9,981 nt of DNA from Verrucomicrobiota bacterium (GTDB taxonomy: Bacteria; Verrucomicrobiota; Verrucomicrobiia; Chthoniobacterales; UBA10450). Location of the stretch: the NCBI GenBank assembly GCA_003218615.1, contig QHOD01000128.1, positions 1 to 9,981 on the forward strand. Reading direction: 5' to 3'. Each line of letters opens with the position of its first letter. The first letter of the stretch is position 1. A program made the translations under genes and the position numbers. Positions 1-6,068 of this stretch are shown piece by piece. The notes below the pieces were generated by a model. The model saw only the letters and a program-made list of their open reading frames with translations, had not been told where the DNA came from and made no database searches.

Positions 1-260
1 GAATGGTGACGATCACATTGAAAACCGATCTCGAAGGAACGAGGCGTTTTCTGGAGAACACGGAGCTGTTTGCGCTCGCGGAAAGTTTGGGCGGCGTCGA
101 AAGCCTGATCAATCATCCCGCGCTCATGACCCACGCTTCAGTGCCGAAAGAACAACGCGAGAAGCTCGGCGTGACCGACTCACTCGTAAGGCTTTCCGTC
201 GGGATTGAGGACGTGCGCGATTTGATCGACGATTTGAAATTCGCGCTCGAGGCGATTTGA
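1..260 (+). CDS. Trans-sulfuration family PLP enzyme (cystathionine gamma-synthase/lyase-like), C-terminal part
   Basis: Only the last 85 or so residues are present; the gene enters from the left edge and ends at TGA 258-260. The first complete codon is at position 3. The ATG there is an internal methionine of the conserved GM(V/I) stretch, not a start. The visible part matches the C-terminal domain of the Cys/Met metabolism PLP enzymes: SLGGVESLINHPALMTHAS followed by LVRLSVGIED. In this family the Arg of LVRLSVG binds the substrate carboxylate, and the SLGGVES Ser-Leu-Gly segment lies near the active site. The PLP lysine lies outside the window, so MetB, MetC, O-acetylhomoserine sulfhydrylase and methionine gamma-lyase cannot be told apart. 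The likely role is cytosolic sulfur amino-acid metabolism. Family assignment is firm; exact substrate is unknown. Confidence 0.9.
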   Translation, partial: MVTITLKTDLEGTRRFLENTELFALAESLGGVESLINHPALMTHASVPKEQREKLGVTDSLVRLSVGIEDVRDLIDDLKFALEAI

Positions 261-284
261 CGTAGCACAGGCATCCTGCCTGTG
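261..284. repeat. Short palindromic repeat, family A copy 1 (CACAGGCA-TCC-TGCCTGTG hairpin)
   Basis: The repeat starts directly after the TGA of the trans-sulfuration gene. Bases 266-273 and 277-284 form a perfect 8-bp stem with a 3-nt TCC loop. The leading CGTAG plus stem is repeated as 22 identical bases at 4265-4286 behind gatB. No T-run follows, so a classical intrinsic terminator is not supported, although a hairpin here could still protect an mRNA 3' end. It looks like a dispersed REP-like intergenic element. Confidence 0.8.
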
Positions 285-325
285 ATCAATTTGGATTCAC
301 AGTCAGAGAAGGCTTTGTTACGAGC

Positions 326-1423
326 ATGGGCAATACATTCGGCCAGCTTTTTCGCGTCACGACCTTTGGCGAATCGCACGGCGGCGGCATCGGCGTGGTA
401 ATCGATGGCTGCCCGCCCAGGATCGACATCACCGAAGAGGAAATTCAACGCGAGTTAGACCGTCGTCGGCCCGGTCAAAGCAAAATCACGACACAACGCA
501 AAGAGGAAGACCGTTGCGAAATTCTTTCAGGCGTTTTTTCAGGGACAACCCTCGGCACGCCCATCGCGATTGTGGTGCGCAATAAAGACGCGCGACCTGA
601 AGATTATGGGCGAATGAAAACGACATTTCGGCCGTCGCACGCAGATTTCACTTATGAGGCCAAATACGGAATTCGAAACTGGCAGGGTGGCGGTCGTGCC
701 TCGGCGCGCGAAACGGTCGGCCGGGTCGCGGCGGGTGCAGTGGCGAAAAAGATATTGTCGATCTTGCACTCGGAGTTCGAGATCGTGGCTTACGTCGCGC
801 AGATCCACGAGGTCACTGCAAAGATCAATCGTTCCTCCGTTAAGGTGAAGGACGTGGAGAAGAACGCGGTTCGCTGTCCGGACACCGCAGCGGCGAAGAA
901 GATGGAGTCTCTGATCGAGAAAATTCGCGATGAAGGGGATTCAGTTGGTGGCGTGATTGAATGCGTTGTTCGCGGCATCCCGCCCGGACTCGGTGAACCG
1001 GTTTTTGACAAGCTTGAAGCAGACCTGGCAAAAGCGATGATGAGCATACCCGCGACCAAAGGATTTGAGATTGGTTCCGGGTTTGTCGCGACGCGCATGC
1101 GTGGCTCGAAGCATAACGACCCATTTGAAATGCGCAGCGGTAAAATCCGGACGGCCACAAATAATTCCGGGGGCGTTCAAGGCGGGATCAGCAATGGCGA
1201 GGAAATTTATTTTCGTGTCGCCTTTAAACCGACCGCGACGATTGCCCACGAGCAGAGAACCGTGACCAGCTCGCAAGAGCAAATCAAGCTCGCGGCGCGA
1301 GGCCGCCATGACCCCTGCGTTTTGCCGAGAGCAGTGCCGATCGTGGAAGCGATGGCCGCTATCGTGCTTTGCGATCACGCGCTGCGGCAAATGGCGATCG
1401 ATTTGCCGGGTCGGTCGAAGTGA
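326..1423 (+). CDS. aroC: Chorismate synthase
   Basis: The 365-residue protein catalyses the last step of the shikimate pathway in the cytosol: 5-enolpyruvylshikimate-3-phosphate to chorismate and phosphate, with reduced FMN as cofactor. It opens with MGNTFGQLFRVTTFGESHGG, typical for the family, including the active-site His18 in GESHG. The second signature, GGGRASARETVGR, lies at residues 121-133. The third, RGRHDPC followed by PIVEAM, lies at 325-343 with the conserved Asp329. Length is normal. The ATG at 326 fits the universal MGN(T/S)FG start. A purine-rich GAGAAGG (306-312) sits 13 nt upstream, somewhat far for a ribosome binding site. The stop TGA (1421-1423) touches the next gene. No broken or missing motif is visible. 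Confidence 0.98.
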   Translation: MGNTFGQLFRVTTFGESHGGGIGVVIDGCPPRIDITEEEIQRELDRRRPGQSKITTQRKEEDRCEILSGVFSGTTLGTPIAIVVRNKDARPEDYGRMKTTFRPSHADFTYEAKYGIRNWQGGGRASARETVGRVAAGAVAKKILSILHSEFEIVAYVAQIHEVTAKINRSSVKVKDVEKNAVRCPDTAAAKKMESLIEKIRDEGDSVGGVIECVVRGIPPGLGEPVFDKLEADLAKAMMSIPATKGFEIGSGFVATRMRGSKHNDPFEMRSGKIRTATNNSGGVQGGISNGEEIYFRVAFKPTATIAHEQRTVTSSQEQIKLAARGRHDPCVLPRAVPIVEAMAAIVLCDHALRQMAIDLPGRSK

Positions 1424-1425
1424 GG
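1422..1425 (+). promoter_or_regulatory. Likely ribosome binding site GAGG for the CvpA-like gene
   Basis: GAGG starts inside the aroC stop codon and lies 6 nt before the GTG at 1432, normal Shine-Dalgarno spacing. This is why GTG 1432 is preferred. The alternative GTG at 1420 overlaps the aroC stop as GTGA and would imply stop-start coupling, but has no clear Shine-Dalgarno sequence of its own. Confidence 0.5.
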
Positions 1426-1431
1426 CCCGAA

Positions 1432-2340
1432 GTGCAAACACTGGTCGGCTCGCCGTTGTGGCAGGCAGTCTTTGTTTCTTTCGCTGTGGTTTTAATTTTA
1501 TTCGAAATCGTTCGCGGCTGGCGACTAGGTTTGATCCGTCAAATTGTGCGTGTTGCTGCGCTTGCTGCGGCGTACGCGGCCGCAATTTTCGGCGGCAGAT
1601 TGCTTTCCCCGATGGTGCGGGCGTTTTTGAAGCTGCCCGATTTTGTACTGTCGATCTTAGGCGGCGCAGTCCTTGCGCTTCTTATCTATGCGCTCATGAC
1701 CAGCATCGGAATGATGTGGTTCAAACGAACCGGCGAACAAAACTCGAAACTCGTCCAGCTTGCGTCTGGATTCGCAGGGGCAATCGTCGGGCTGTTTTTC
1801 GGCGCGTTTGTTCTTTGGATGATCGTGGCGAGTGTTCGCGCGATCGGCGCTGTCGCCGACGCCCAGGTCCGCGGTCGGGCAAGTTTTGTCCATGTTGGCG
1901 AGGCCAAGAATCCATATGCTCTTAAAGTGCGACAACGCTTTCCTTCACCGCCAGATGAGGAATCGAGCGCACTCGCCACATCGTTGGTGCGGCTAAAGAA
2001 CTCGCTCGAAATTGGCCCTCTCGGAAACGCGATCAAGGAAATGGACCTCGTTCCGGCGAATACTTATGAAACCCTGGGGAAAGTGGGCACCGTATTTTCC
2101 AGTCCGGAAAGTGTGCAGAAATTCCTCACTTTTCCAGGCGCACGCGAGTTAAGTGAGCATCCAAAAATTGTCGCTTTGCGAGATGATCCGGAAATTTCGG
2201 AAATAATCGCGCAAGGGCGCTATCTCGATCTTCTCCAAAATCAACGCGTCATCGACGCAGCCAATGATCCGGTACTCGTTGATCGCTTCAAAAAATTCGA
2301 TCTCCAGCGCGCGCTCGACTACGCGGTCGAGCAGAAATAA
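1432..2340 (+). CDS. CvpA family membrane protein
   Basis: The start is GTG 1432, giving 302 residues; GTG 1420 would add four. The N-terminal half has four hydrophobic segments at about residues 9-27, 39-57, 70-93 and 111-135. The conserved CvpA connection RGWRLGLIRQIVR lies at 29-40, between helices 1 and 2. CvpA proteins are inner-membrane proteins, named for colicin V production in E. coli and linked in other work to envelope stress; their biochemical role is unknown. The remaining 165 or so residues are polar and probably cytosolic, with helical segments I do not recognise. This tail is long for the family, whose E. coli member is about 160 residues. The gene follows aroC with an 8-nt gap, so co-transcription is likely. 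The TAA stop is one base before the inverted-repeat unit at 2342. Confidence 0.85.
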   Translation: MQTLVGSPLWQAVFVSFAVVLILFEIVRGWRLGLIRQIVRVAALAAAYAAAIFGGRLLSPMVRAFLKLPDFVLSILGGAVLALLIYALMTSIGMMWFKRTGEQNSKLVQLASGFAGAIVGLFFGAFVLWMIVASVRAIGAVADAQVRGRASFVHVGEAKNPYALKVRQRFPSPPDEESSALATSLVRLKNSLEIGPLGNAIKEMDLVPANTYETLGKVGTVFSSPESVQKFLTFPGARELSEHPKIVALRDDPEISEIIAQGRYLDLLQNQRVIDAANDPVLVDRFKKFDLQRALDYAVEQK

Positions 2341-2341
2341 T

Positions 2342-2370
2342 CTCGCACAACGATCACAAAGGACACAACG
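2342..2370 (+). repeat. Left terminal inverted repeat of the GxxExxY unit
   Basis: The arm is CTCG plus three 9-nt units: CACAACGAT (2346-2354), CACAAAGGA (2355-2363) and CACAACGGC (2364-2372, running 2 nt past the arm). It pairs with 2775-2803. The four mismatches fall in two pairs between the CACAA cores, so the cores are conserved and the spacers vary. Confidence 0.85.
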
Positions 2371-2372
2371 GC

Positions 2373-2782
2373 ATGACAGAGAATGAAACTGCTAAACAGA
2401 TTCTAGACGCAGCCTTTCTTGTTCACACTAAGCTAGGTCCGGGTCTGCTCGAATCGGTCTATGAGGTCATACTCGCGTACGAGCTAAAAAAGAGAGGCCT
2501 AACTGCAGAGCGTCAGAAGGCAATGCCGATCATGTACGACGACATCCGCTTTGACGAAGCTTTTCGATCCGACATTGTCGTGAATGGAAAGTTATCGCGG
2601 AACTCAAATCCGTGGAAGCGCTGCTTCCAGTTCATGCGAAGCAGGTCCTTACGCAATTGCGCCTCAGTGGGCTGAAACTCGGTCGGCTCATTAACTTCGG
2701 CGAAGCGCACCTAAAGAACGGAATCAAGCGAATCATCAATGGTCGGTTAGACGAAGAAAGCTTTTCTGAGTTTTCGTTGTGA
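2373..2782 (+). pseudogene. GxxExxY / PDDEXK_3 family protein gene, frameshifted
   Basis: The first frame reads 100 residues from ATG 2373 to a stop at 2675. Residues 1-73 fit the family well: AAFLVHTKLGPGLLESVYEV contains the name-giving G24-L-L-E27-S-V-Y30. After K73 (2589-2591) the frame turns to non-family sequence. The family sequence resumes in the -1 frame at 2591: VIAELKSVEALLPVHAKQVL, then LSGLKLGRLINFGEAHLKNG and a stop TGA at 2780-2782. The joined product would be about 136 residues, near the usual family length. Pfam PF13366 places this family in the PD-(D/E)XK nuclease superfamily. Here the shift separates D67 from the E-L-K of AELKS, so the encoded 100-residue form lacks the core. 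One lost base in GGAAAG is the simplest explanation. Its cellular role is unknown. Confidence 0.85.
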
Positions 2783-2803
2783 TCTTTGTGGACGTTGTGC
2801 GAG
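2775..2803 (-). repeat. Right terminal inverted repeat of the GxxExxY unit
   Basis: On the plus strand this arm reads as three 9-nt units: CGTTGTGAT, CTTTGTGGA and CGTTGTGCG (2775-2801), then AG. It is the inverted partner of 2342-2370. It contains the TGA that ends the restored GxxExxY reading frame (2780-2782), and its last three bases belong to the likely gatB ribosome binding site. Confidence 0.85.
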
Positions 2804-2806
2804 GAA
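2801..2806 (+). promoter_or_regulatory. gatB: Likely ribosome binding site GAGGAA for gatB
   Basis: GAGGAA lies 8 nt before GTG 2815. It decides the start over the earlier in-frame GTG at 2779, which lies inside the inverted repeat and would add 12 residues with no match to GatB N termini. The first three bases are the outer end of the right inverted repeat. Confidence 0.6.
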
Positions 2807-2814
2807 TTCAAGAA

Positions 2815-4269
2815 GTGAATTACATCACCACCATCGGCCTTGAAGTGCACGTTCAGCTGAAGACGCGCTCGAAGATGTTTTGCGCTTCTCCGGTTGAATT
2901 TGGGGCCGAGCCGAATACGCATACATGCCCGGTCTGCCTCGGGTTGCCGGGTGCGCTGCCGGTGATGAATCATGAGGCATTGCGCATGACGGTGCTCACC
3001 GGACTCATGCTCGGGTGCGACATCGCGCCAGTCTGCAAGTTCGACCGGAAAAACTATTTCTACCCGGATATGCCGAAGAATTATCAGATTTCCCAGTACG
3101 ACATGCCGCTTTGCACCAATGGCAGCGTGCCGTTGCACGACCTGGCTTATCCAAAGGATGCGCAGAAAAATATCGCGACCCCCGACAAGGAAGTGCGTCT
3201 GGTGCGCATTCATCTCGAGGAAGATGTGGCGAAGAGTTTCCATTTCGAAAACAGCACCGGAATCGACTTCAACCGCGCCGGCACGCCGCTGATGGAGATC
3301 GTGACGCAGCCGGAAATCAATTCGCCCGAGGAAGCGTTCGCGTTTTTAACTTCGCTTAAACAGATTTTGATTTACGGAGCCGTGAGCGATGCCGACATGG
3401 AAAAAGGGCAGCTTCGATGCGATTGCAATATTTCTGTCCGACCCGACAAACAGGCCGGACTCGGAGTAAAGATTGAAATTAAAAACATGAATTCGATCAG
3501 CGGAGTGCGACGTGCTCTTGCTTACGAGATTCAGCGGCAGGTCGGCGTTCTGGAAAGCGGCGGAAAACTCGAACAGGAAACTCGTGGCTGGGATGATGTT
3601 GCCAGCGAAACATTTCTCATGCGCACGAAAGAGTTCGCACACGATTACCGCTATTTTCCCGATCCGGATCTGGTGCCGGTGAAAACCGAGGTTCTGCTGC
3701 CGGATGCGCGTGCGCGCGTGCCGGAATTACCGAAAGCGAAACGAGCGCGTTTCGTCGAGCAATATCAAGTGAGCGCCTATGACGCCGGCGTGCTGGCGAA
3801 CGATCTCGATGTTGCCCGCTATTTTGAAGCAGCCGCGAAAGGCGCAAAGAAACCGAAGAACGTCGCCAACTGGATTTTGAATGATTTGCAAAATGCGTTG
3901 AGTAGTGGTGGCAAAACTATCAATGATTGTCCGATTTCGCCGAAAGCCCTTGATGAGCTGATCAATCTAATCGACAGCGGGCAAATCAGCGGCAAACAGG
4001 GCAAGGACGTTTTCGCGGAAATGTTCGCGACCGGTAAGGGGGCAGCGACAATTGTAAAAGAAAAAGGAATTGAGCAATTAAGCGACGCGAGCGCGATCGA
4101 GGCGCTTTGCGACCAGGTGATTGCCTCGAATCCAAAACCAGCCGCGGATTTTAAAGCAGGCAATCTCGCCTCGCTGAATTTTCTTAAGGGTCAAGTGATG
4201 AAATTGTCAAAGGGCACAGCCAATCCGCAATTAGCTGGCGAAATTTTGGAGCGTAAATTGAAAGCGTAG
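2815..4269 (+). CDS. gatB: Aspartyl/glutamyl-tRNA(Asn/Gln) amidotransferase subunit B
   Basis: GTG 2815 gives 484 residues, a normal GatB length, starting MNYITTIGLEVHVQLKTRSK. In the GatCAB complex this subunit phosphorylates mischarged Glu-tRNA(Gln) or Asp-tRNA(Asn) and takes ammonia from GatA to form the amide. Visible family blocks are CPVCLGLPGALPVMN (38-52), KNYFYPDMPKNYQISQ (79-94), AGTPLMEIVTQPEI (155-168), RCDCNISVRP (201-210) and DYRYFPDPDL (277-286). The helical tRNA-binding tail (GatB/YqeY domain, about 335-484) ends with LKGQVMKLSKGTANPQLAGE. The cysteines at 23, 38 and 41 sit where many GatB proteins have a metal site. gatA and gatC are not in the window. The TAG stop is formed within the repeat at 4265. 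No defect is seen. Confidence 0.97.
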   Translation: MNYITTIGLEVHVQLKTRSKMFCASPVEFGAEPNTHTCPVCLGLPGALPVMNHEALRMTVLTGLMLGCDIAPVCKFDRKNYFYPDMPKNYQISQYDMPLCTNGSVPLHDLAYPKDAQKNIATPDKEVRLVRIHLEEDVAKSFHFENSTGIDFNRAGTPLMEIVTQPEINSPEEAFAFLTSLKQILIYGAVSDADMEKGQLRCDCNISVRPDKQAGLGVKIEIKNMNSISGVRRALAYEIQRQVGVLESGGKLEQETRGWDDVASETFLMRTKEFAHDYRYFPDPDLVPVKTEVLLPDARARVPELPKAKRARFVEQYQVSAYDAGVLANDLDVARYFEAAAKGAKKPKNVANWILNDLQNALSSGGKTINDCPISPKALDELINLIDSGQISGKQGKDVFAEMFATGKGAATIVKEKGIEQLSDASAIEALCDQVIASNPKPAADFKAGNLASLNFLKGQVMKLSKGTANPQLAGEILERKLKA

Positions 4270-4313
4270 CACAGGCATCCTGCCTGCGAGGCCGGCGGGC
4301 GTCTCGCCTGCCG
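4265..4313. repeat. Double hairpin repeat: family A copy 2 plus a CGGCGGGCG/CGCCTGCCG hairpin
   Basis: Bases 4265-4286 are identical to 261-282. Here the right stem is one base pair weaker at the outer end. A second hairpin follows: 4293-4301 against 4305-4313, 9 bp with one G-T wobble and a TCT loop. The TAG within the repeat's CGTAGC start is the gatB stop codon. There is no T-run. The second hairpin ends 9 nt before the glycerate kinase ATG, so a folded transcript could limit access to that start. Confidence 0.8.
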
Positions 4314-4322
4314 ACTAAGGCG

Positions 4323-5435
4323 ATGAGAATTCTGATTGCCCCGGATAAGTTTAAAGGGTCGCTCAGTGCTCGCGAAGTTGCACAGAACGTCGCGCTCGGA
4401 TTGCGCCATGTTTTGCGTGACGCAAAGATCGACATCGTACCGATGGCCGACGGCGGCGAGGGAACCGCGGAAGTCGTCTGCAACGCTCTCAACGGTTCCT
4501 GGTTGAAATGCAAAGCGCACGATCCACTCGGTCGCAAGATCGACGCGTGTTATGCGTGGATCGCAGAACGACGGCTTGCTGTGATGGAAATGAGCGAAGC
4601 GGCCGGAATGTGGCGACTCTCGAAAAACGAGCGCGACCCAGTTCGGGCAAACACCTTTGGCGTTGGTGAAATGATTGTCGCTGCGGCAGATCACGGCGCG
4701 GACGAGATCATCATTGGTCTCGGTGGAAGCGCGACGAATGACGGCGGTTTTGGAATGGCGCGCGCGTTGGGTTTTCGATTCGATTACGGGCGCGAGCATG
4801 GGCATGAGCAGGAGCAAGAGGTGAGTCAGCTGCTTGACCTCGCAAAAATCACAAAGCCGAAGGGTTTGGCGCTCCCGAAGATCATCGCGGCTGTTGACGT
4901 CCAGAATTCGCTGCTTGGCGAAAACGGAGCGACGCGAGTGTTTGGCCCGCAAAAAGGCGCGGGCAAAGATAAGATCGACATCTTGGAACGGGCGTTGACT
5001 AAATTCGCTGACGTTGTCGCGAATGAATTCGGTTTCGATTATCGCGACAACCCGGGCGCAGGCGCGGCCGGCGGACTTGGATTCGGCCTGATGAGTTTTT
5101 GCGGCGCGCAAATTCGGCCGGGTTTCGATGTCGTCGCCGAAGCCGTCGAGCTCGAGTCGAAAATGAAAGATGTCGATGTTGTCATCACGGGCGAGGGGAG
5201 TTTGGATCGCCAAACACTCGAAGGAAAAACGCCGGCCGGTGTGGCGCGGCTAGCGCGAAAACTTGGCAAGCGCGTTTTCGCGATCGTTGGGCGCACGAAT
5301 GGAGATCGACAGGTGCGGGAAATTTTTGACGGCGTTTACCAGAACGCGCGACCGGGAATGAGCGAAACGGAAAACATGTCGCGTGCAGCGGAGCTTTTGC
5401 GGGAGAATGCACGCGAGCTGGCAAAAATTCTGTAG
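4323..5435 (+). CDS. glxK: Glycerate 2-kinase, type 1 (GarK/GlxK family)
   Basis: The 370-residue cytosolic enzyme phosphorylates D-glycerate with ATP, by family to 2-phosphoglycerate, feeding glycerate from glyoxylate or sugar-acid breakdown into glycolysis. The start MRILIAPDKFKGSLSA matches the family. Further blocks are MADGGEGT (41-48), GLGGSATNDGG (132-142), DVQNSLLGENGATRVFGPQK (192-211), GAGAAGGLGFG (245-255) and TGEGSLDRQTLEGK (289-302). Length is normal. A charged HGHEQEQE stretch (159-166) occupies a loop that is usually different and is encoded by a 6-nt tandem repeat. The start has only AAGG two bases before the ATG, so the ribosome binding site is poor. It follows gatB after a 53-nt gap filled by hairpins. 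The stop TAG is formed within the next repeat. The gene symbol could equally be garK. Confidence 0.95.
   Translation: MRILIAPDKFKGSLSAREVAQNVALGLRHVLRDAKIDIVPMADGGEGTAEVVCNALNGSWLKCKAHDPLGRKIDACYAWIAERRLAVMEMSEAAGMWRLSKNERDPVRANTFGVGEMIVAAADHGADEIIIGLGGSATNDGGFGMARALGFRFDYGREHGHEQEQEVSQLLDLAKITKPKGLALPKIIAAVDVQNSLLGENGATRVFGPQKGAGKDKIDILERALTKFADVVANEFGFDYRDNPGAGAAGGLGFGLMSFCGAQIRPGFDVVAEAVELESKMKDVDVVITGEGSLDRQTLEGKTPAGVARLARKLGKRVFAIVGRTNGDRQVREIFDGVYQNARPGMSETENMSRAAELLRENARELAKIL
4794..4820 (+). repeat. 6-nt tandem repeat inside the glycerate kinase gene
   Basis: Units GAGCAT, GGGCAT, GAGCAG, GAGCAA and a partial GAG run in frame with the codons and produce the EHGHEQEQE stretch. Unit length is a multiple of three, so copy changes would keep the frame. 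Confidence 0.6.
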
Positions 5436-5490
5436 CGGCGGTCCTATGACCGTCGGATTATCCGTTCGGCGCTGATAGAGCGCCGCTACA
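5431..5490. repeat. 60-bp branched palindromic repeat, family B
   Basis: The ends 5431-5440 (TGTAGCGGCG) and 5481-5490 are a perfect 10-bp inverted pair. Two smaller hairpins can form inside: 5439-5443 with 5448-5452 (CGGTC/GACCG, CTAT loop) and 5467-5473 with 5479-5485 (CGGCGCT/AGCGCCG). These compete partly with the outer stem, so either a branched fold or separate hairpins is possible. The element fills the gap between convergent genes and starts with the glycerate kinase stop TAG (5433-5435). It may act as a two-way 3' end structure, but no T-run is present. Confidence 0.8.
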
Positions 5491-5519
5491 ACGGCGCGCC
5501 CGGCGGTCGCACCCTACCA

Positions 5520-6068
5520 TTAGCAAAGTTCGCGGAACTCTTTGGCTGTTTCGACGTAGCTCCAAGCCCAGCGGGCGATGTCCTTCTGTTCGTCGATGGC
5601 AAGTTGCCGGCGGATTTTCGCGGGCGATCCGAGCACGAGTGAGCCGGGCGGGATTTTCATCCCGAGAGTGACAAGCGCATTTGCGCCGATAATGGAGCGT
5701 GCGCCTACCTCCACATCGTCGAGAATGATGGCGCCCATCCCGACCAGCACTTCATTGTCGATCTTGCACGCGTGCACGACGGCGCTGTGCCCGATGGTGA
5801 CGAGGTCGCCCACCGTTGTTGGATAGTTGGTATCGACGTGAACGACAGCATTATCCTGAACGTTTGAGCGGGGCCCAATAATGATGCGATTAATGTCGCC
5901 ACGGAGCACGGCGCCGTACCAAACGCTCGATTCCTCTCCGAGAATCACATCGCCGAGCACTGTAGCACCGGGGACGACCCAGGCGCTGGAATGGATTGTG
6001 GGGCCTTTTTTTAAACGCGCCGCAATGCCGGGGTGTCCAGTTGGCAGTGAATCTGGCTCGATATGCAT
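5520..6068 (-). CDS. Gamma-class carbonic anhydrase family protein (left-handed beta-helix hexapeptide repeat)
   Basis: The ATG at 6068-6066 gives 182 residues. The frame is open for 42 codons upstream, but that part reads the 7-nt tandem repeat and other intergenic DNA, so I exclude it. The protein has the YrdA/PaaY/CAM-like pattern: IHSSAWVVPGATVLGD (25-40), SSVWYGAVLRGDINRI (47-62), NVQDNAVVHVD (69-79) and IGHSAVVHACKI (92-103). His77, His94 and His99 fit the three metal ligands; Arg56 and Asp58 of RGD and Gln71-Asp72 also fit conserved positions. Family members form trimers of beta-helices and hydrate CO2 or serve as acyl-CoA-linked or assembly factors; the substrate here is not certain. 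No good ribosome binding site precedes the start. The gene converges with glycerate kinase and diverges from the 6305 gene. Confidence 0.9.
   Translation of the reverse strand: MHIEPDSLPTGHPGIAARLKKGPTIHSSAWVVPGATVLGDVILGEESSVWYGAVLRGDINRIIIGPRSNVQDNAVVHVDTNYPTTVGDLVTIGHSAVVHACKIDNEVLVGMGAIILDDVEVGARSIIGANALVTLGMKIPPGSLVLGSPAKIRRQLAIDEQKDIARWAWSYVETAKEFRELC

Larger units (their letters stand above)
2342..2803 (+). mobile_element. GxxExxY cassette bounded by 29-bp terminal inverted repeats
   Basis: Bases 2342-2370 and 2775-2803 are inverted copies of each other with 25 of 29 positions identical. They enclose exactly one gene, whose start is 2 nt inside the left arm's inner end and whose restored stop lies in the right arm. 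The unit sits in a gap between two unrelated genes, one base after the cvpA stop. Neither a transposase nor a clear target duplication is visible. It could be a non-autonomous unit moved in trans, or a repeat-associated gene spread by recombination. The mobile interpretation is inferred from architecture. Confidence 0.55.

Noticed and set aside
941..1585. Minus-strand open frame of 214 codons across the aroC/cvpA junction
   Set aside because: It is antisense to conserved aroC sequence and has no recognisable motif.
2779..2814. GTG 2779 as the start of gatB
   Set aside because: It lies inside the inverted repeat, adds 12 residues unlike GatB N termini, and lacks a ribosome binding site. GTG 2815 has GAGGAA at good spacing.
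2676..2814. Separate small gene after the 100-residue GxxExxY frame
   Set aside because: The sequence is the second half of the same family in the -1 frame, so a frameshifted gene explains it better than two genes.
261..4313. CRISPR array from the repeated ACAGGCATCCTGCCTG element
   Set aside because: There are only two copies, 4 kb apart, with no regular spacers; they are dispersed palindromes.
4191..5213. Long minus-strand open frame of 340 codons opposite glycerate kinase
   Set aside because: It is antisense to a gene with full family motifs, has no recognisable domains, and its residue mix is what the complement of a GC-rich coding frame gives.
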